Positions 6,747 to 9,378 of a DNA stretch of 9,378 nt are shown here, in pieces. The translations under genes were made by a program, and so were the position numbers. This DNA comes from Dehalococcoidia bacterium (GTDB lineage: Bacteria; Chloroflexota; Dehalococcoidia; SZUA-161). Numbering within the stretch: the first letter of the stretch is position 1; every line of letters starts with the position of its first letter. The stretch is taken from assembly GCA_020344295.1 (NCBI GenBank), contig CP070819.1, forward strand, positions 2,023,642 through 2,033,019, given 5' to 3'. Under the pieces are notes generated by a model. That model made no database searches, was not told where the DNA came from, and was given only the letters and a program-made list of their open reading frames with translations.

Positions 6747-7880
6747 ATGGACCTAGGCTTAAGTGAAGAACAGGAGATGCTGAAACGGTCGGCGAGGGAT
6801 GTTCTGCAGCATGAATGCCCCAAAACGCTTGTCAAGCAGCTCGATGAAAGTGAAGAGGGCTACTCCCCCGAACTATGGCGGAAGATGGCGGAGCTGGGCT
6901 GGCTGGGGCTCTTGTTCCCCGAGGAATACGGTGGCAGTGGCGGGAGCTTCGTCGATCTGACCGTGCTGCTTGAGGAGATGGGCTATAATATCCTGCCCGG
7001 CCCGTTCTTTTCCACGGTGATTCTCGGAGGTCTCCCGCTGTTGTCAGCAGGGAGTGAGGAGCAGAAGGAGGACTTGTTGCCAAAGGTAGCCGGCGGGGAG
7101 AAGATACTAACCATGGCGCTCACCGAGCCCAGTGTCAGCTACGAAGCTTCGGCGGTTAAGACCACGGCTATAGCTGCCAACGATGGATATGTAATCAATG
7201 GCACCAAGCTATTTGTCCCCGATGCCAACGTTGCCGATACAATTCTGTGTGTGGCCCGGACGAAAGAGGCAGCTGATCCCGAGGATGGTATCACCATATT
7301 TTTAGTTGATGCTGATAGCCCCGGGGTCGAGGTTACCCTCTTGAAGACTCTGGCTCGAGACAAGCAGTGTGAGGTCATCTTTAATAATGTGAGTGTTCCC
7401 GGGGAGAACATACTGGGCGATCTCGATAGAGGCTGGCCTGTGGTTCAGGAGATGCTGCAGAAAGCGACGGTGGCCAAATGCGCGGAGATGGTCGGCGGAG
7501 CCCAGGCAGCGCTGGAGATGGCTGTGAGCTATGCCAAGGAGAGGGTACAGTTCAACCGGCCGATCGGCAGTTTTCAGGCCATCCAGCATTACTGCGCCAA
7601 TATGGTGAGCGATGTGGATGGCTCACGGTTCGTTACCTATAAAGCGGCTTGGAAGGTGAGCGAAGGGCTCCCGGCTGCTATGGATGTGGCTGTGGCTAAA
7701 GCCTGGACCAGCGGCGCGTACGGGCGGGTAACCCTCACTGCGCACCAGATATTCGGCGCTATAGGTTTTACCATGGATCACGATCTGCATCTCTACTATA
7801 GAAGGGCTAAGGCCAGCGAGATGATGTTCGGTGACGGCGCCTATCACCGTGCAATCGTGGCCCGCGAGCTGGGCCTTTAG
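6747..7880 (+). CDS. Acyl-CoA dehydrogenase 3 (keeps FAD Arg/Gln motif, lacks catalytic Glu)
   Basis: A 377-residue protein from ATG 6747 with AGGAGG at 6735-6740, spacing 6 nt. The N-terminus (MDLGLSEEQEMLKRSARDVL, ELGWLGLLFPEEYGGSGG) and the middle domain are ACAD-like. It belongs to a different subfamily from ACADs 1 and 2, with a short helical domain ending in FGAIGFTMDHDLHLYYRR and FGDGAYHR. It has the FAD-contacting stretch RVQFNRPIGSFQ (266-277). Neither usual catalytic Glu is visible: the helix-G position reads MLQKATVAKCAEM instead of the DxER seen next door, and the YEGTSEI position reads KASEMMF. The flavin-binding GSD of the beta domain is also altered (TEPSVSYEAS, 126-135). This combination resembles the non-catalytic partner of heterotetrameric ACADs, and I infer it pairs with ACAD 1 and/or 2. 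A divergent, active homomeric ACAD with another base remains possible. Confidence 0.92.
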   Translation: MDLGLSEEQEMLKRSARDVLQHECPKTLVKQLDESEEGYSPELWRKMAELGWLGLLFPEEYGGSGGSFVDLTVLLEEMGYNILPGPFFSTVILGGLPLLSAGSEEQKEDLLPKVAGGEKILTMALTEPSVSYEASAVKTTAIAANDGYVINGTKLFVPDANVADTILCVARTKEAADPEDGITIFLVDADSPGVEVTLLKTLARDKQCEVIFNNVSVPGENILGDLDRGWPVVQEMLQKATVAKCAEMVGGAQAALEMAVSYAKERVQFNRPIGSFQAIQHYCANMVSDVDGSRFVTYKAAWKVSEGLPAAMDVAVAKAWTSGAYGRVTLTAHQIFGAIGFTMDHDLHLYYRRAKASEMMFGDGAYHRAIVARELGL

Positions 7881-7890
7881 CCCAAATTCC

Positions 7891-7896
7891 TATAAT
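7891..7896 (+). promoter_or_regulatory. Perfect TATAAT, weak internal promoter candidate
   Basis: TATAAT lies in the AT-rich 31-bp gap before the CoA-transferase genes. No TTGACA-like -35 box is seen at 16-18 nt upstream (that region reads GC-rich ACAD 3 coding sequence), and there is no extended -10 TG. Probably chance. Confidence 0.12.
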
Positions 7897-7911
7897 TCAA
7901 GAGACTTTGAG

Positions 7912-8655
7912 ATGTTAAACAAAGTAGTTGAAACATTCGAAAAGGCAGTAGCAGATGTGCCCGACGGCGCGGTGATTATGATCGGTAACTTCGCCGGGCC
8001 CGGGGGTACGCCGTTCTATCTGATTAGGGCCCTGTGCCAACAGGGGGCGAAGGAGCTCACGATAATAGCCAACACTGCCGGCGGCATCGGGCTTACGCTT
8101 GACTTCGACGACCACCGCATCCTGTTCGAGAACAGGCAGGTGAAGAAGGTCATCGCGTCGTTTCCGTTCTCGACCTCTCCTTCCCGTCCCAGTCCTGCTG
8201 AGAAGCAGATTCTGGCTGGGGAGGTTGAGCTGGAGATTCTCCCACAGGGGACACTTGCGGAGCGGATTCGGGCTGGGGGTGCGGGCATCCCTGCGTTCTA
8301 TACCCCGACCGGATTCGGAACGGTCATCGAGGATGGCAAAGAGACCAGGGATTTCGACGGCAGGCCATGCCTGTTGGAGCTTGCCCTGAAGGCCGACTAT
8401 GCTTTCGTACGTGCCTACAAGGCTGACACGATGGGAAATCTGGTCTATCGCGGGACGCAGAGACAGTTCAATCCCATTATGGCCACTGCGGCAAGGGTTA
8501 CAATTGCAGAGGTGGATGAGATCGTGGACGCGGGGGAACTGGACCCCGAGGTTATCATCACTCCGGGAATCTACGTAAATAGGATGGTGAAGGTTACGGA
8601 AGATCCGAGCTTCCCTCGCAATCTGGACAGGGTATTCTGGGCAAAGCGAACATAG
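7912..8655 (+). CDS. 3-oxoacid CoA-transferase, subunit A (alpha)
   Basis: A 247-residue protein. ATG 7912 gives MLNKVVETFEKAV, the length and start expected of AtoD/ScoA-type subunits; the frame is open further upstream (ATG 7831), but that part lies inside ACAD 3 and is unrelated. Family marks are the Gly-rich loop IGNFAGPGGTP (24-34), VKKVIAS (78-83), LPQGTLAERIRAGGAG (110-125), TPTGFGTV (131-138), DTMGNL (172-177), FNPIMATAA (186-194) and TPGIYV (217-222). With the next gene it forms a class I CoA-transferase, which exchanges CoA between an acyl-CoA (often succinyl- or acetyl-CoA) and a 3-oxo or other acid through a glutamyl-CoA intermediate. In this operon it could activate the pathway acid or recover the end product. 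No good Shine-Dalgarno is seen before the ATG, only GAG right beside it, so coupling to ACAD 3 is possible. Confidence 0.93.
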   Translation: MLNKVVETFEKAVADVPDGAVIMIGNFAGPGGTPFYLIRALCQQGAKELTIIANTAGGIGLTLDFDDHRILFENRQVKKVIASFPFSTSPSRPSPAEKQILAGEVELEILPQGTLAERIRAGGAGIPAFYTPTGFGTVIEDGKETRDFDGRPCLLELALKADYAFVRAYKADTMGNLVYRGTQRQFNPIMATAARVTIAEVDEIVDAGELDPEVIITPGIYVNRMVKVTEDPSFPRNLDRVFWAKRT

Positions 8656-8670
8656 CTACAGGAGTGGAGA

Positions 8671-9345
8671 GTGAAAGAGCGGCTGAGCAGAGAAGTCGTG
8701 GCGATGCGGATAGCTAAAGAGCTATTCGATGGTGCCGTGGTGAACCTGGGTATCGGTCTCCCTACACTCGTATCGAGCTTTGTACCTGAGGGTATGACCG
8801 TTATCTATCACACGGAGAACGGCGCTCTCGGATTCGGCCCTGTGGTAACGGCGGAGGACATGGAGGAGAAGGCGGATATAGACCTGGTCAATGCCAGCGG
8901 GCAGTATGTAACGCCGCTCCCCGGCATGTGTTTTTTCCACCACGCCGATTCGTTTGCCATGATCCGTGGTGGCCACATAGACATAACGATACTGGGTGTC
9001 CTGGAGGTGAGTGAAAAGGGAGATCTCGCCAACTGGATGTTCCCGGGACGGGGAGTGGGCAACATCGGTGGAGGTATGGACCTGGCATTCAATGCAAAGA
9101 AGGTGATTGCGGCCACGGAACATACTACCAAGGATGGTAAGCCAAAAATAGTGAGCAAGTGCAGTGTGCCTCTGACCGCGCCGGAATGCGTCGACCTGAT
9201 AGTGACGGACGTGGCAGTGATCGAGGTTACAGGCGAAGGCTTGCTGCTCAGGGAGGTGGCGCCGGGATGGACGGCTGAAGAGGTGCAGGATTTGACAGAG
9301 CCAAAGCTGCTTATAGATTCAGACCTGACGGAGATTGAACTGTAA
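8671..9345 (+). CDS. 3-oxoacid CoA-transferase, subunit B (beta), catalytic Glu present
   Basis: A 224-residue protein starting at GTG 8671, with AGGAG at 8660-8664 and 6 nt spacing, 15 bp after the alpha gene. It is strongly AtoA/ScoB-like: VNLGIGLPTLV (24-34), HTENGALGFGP (47-57), ASGQYVTPLPG, SFAMIRGGHID (94-104), LANWMFPG (119-126), GNIGGGMDL (130-138) and ATEHTTKDGKPKI (148-160). Glu49 in TENG matches the Glu of the SENG motif that forms the covalent CoA thioester, so true CoA transfer is expected. That argues against an IpdB-type C-C hydrolase, a CoA-transferase relative from steroid-ring degradation that lost this Glu. It forms a complex with the alpha subunit in the cytosol. The acid specificity cannot be read from the sequence. 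Confidence 0.94.
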   Translation: MKERLSREVVAMRIAKELFDGAVVNLGIGLPTLVSSFVPEGMTVIYHTENGALGFGPVVTAEDMEEKADIDLVNASGQYVTPLPGMCFFHHADSFAMIRGGHIDITILGVLEVSEKGDLANWMFPGRGVGNIGGGMDLAFNAKKVIAATEHTTKDGKPKIVSKCSVPLTAPECVDLIVTDVAVIEVTGEGLLLREVAPGWTAEEVQDLTEPKLLIDSDLTEIEL

Positions 9346-9354
9346 TACCGGGTT

Positions 9355-9359
9355 GGAGG
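9355..9359 (+). promoter_or_regulatory. Ribosome binding site of the gene leaving the window
   Basis: GGAGG sits 5 nt before ATG 9365, in the 19-bp gap after the CoA-transferase beta stop. This matches the operon's pattern of ribosome sites and supports a further gene downstream. Confidence 0.5.
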
Positions 9360-9364
9360 CGTTC

Positions 9365-9378
9365 ATGGCTCATCATCG
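9365..9378 (+). CDS. Start of a downstream gene, 3'-truncated
   Basis: ATG 9365 follows GGAGG at 9355-9359 with 5 nt spacing and opens M-A-H-H before the sequence ends. The 19-bp gap fits continuation of the operon. Only four full codons are visible, so the product cannot be named. Confidence 0.5.

Noticed and set aside
7831..7911. Upstream extension of the CoA-transferase alpha subunit
   Set aside because: These 27 codons overlap ACAD 3 and do not resemble the family N-terminus, which begins at MLNKVV (7912).

Overview
The window is one run of nine same-strand (+) genes. Their spacing is 14 to 95 bp and no terminator or divergent promoter is visible, so it reads as the middle of a long catabolic operon cut at both ends. 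All nine recognisable products, counting only the first codons of none beyond them, belong to acyl-CoA chemistry: two thiolase-family proteins, a DUF35 zinc-ribbon/OB protein, an acyl-CoA carboxylase carboxyltransferase subunit, three acyl-CoA dehydrogenases (ACADs) and the two subunits of a class I 3-oxoacid CoA-transferase; a tenth gene begins in the last bases.

Layout: 1-893 5'-truncated thiolase-like protein; 931-2097 second thiolase-like protein; 2112-2591 DUF35 protein; 2622-4193 carboxyltransferase; 4289-5479 ACAD 1; 5502-6698 ACAD 2 (paralogue of ACAD 1); 6747-7880 ACAD 3 (a different subfamily); 7912-8655 and 8671-9345 CoA-transferase alpha and beta; 9365-end first codons of another gene. 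The longest non-coding stretch is the 95 bp before ACAD 1. There are no RNA genes, mobile elements, CRISPR arrays or sizeable repeats that I can see.

How the genes may work together (inference): the CoA-transferase would move CoA onto or off an organic acid, the ACADs would make alpha,beta-unsaturated acyl-CoAs, and the thiolase/DUF35 group would cleave a beta-oxo- or beta-hydroxyacyl-CoA. The carboxyltransferase would add or remove a carboxyl group, but its biotin partner is not here. Thiolase-family plus DUF35 complexes are known from anaerobic toluene degradation (BbsAB), actinobacterial steroid side-chain degradation (Ltp2 with a DUF35 partner) and archaeal mevalonate synthesis. Two-subunit ACADs are known from mycobacterial cholesterol degradation. 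The window combines both features. The most informative detail is that active-site residues look divided between neighbouring paralogues: the second thiolase lacks the usual Cys and His, ACADs 1 and 2 keep a catalytic Glu but lack the FAD-contacting Arg/Gln motif, and ACAD 3 has the reverse.

Organism: the moderately high GC, frequent AGG arginine and ATA isoleucine codons, strong GGAGG ribosome sites and dense acyl-CoA genes suggest a bacterium living on fatty, aromatic or alicyclic acids, plausibly an uncultured anaerobe such as a Desulfobacterota or Chloroflexota (Dehalococcoidia-like) member. This is a guess from style; no taxonomic marker gene is present.
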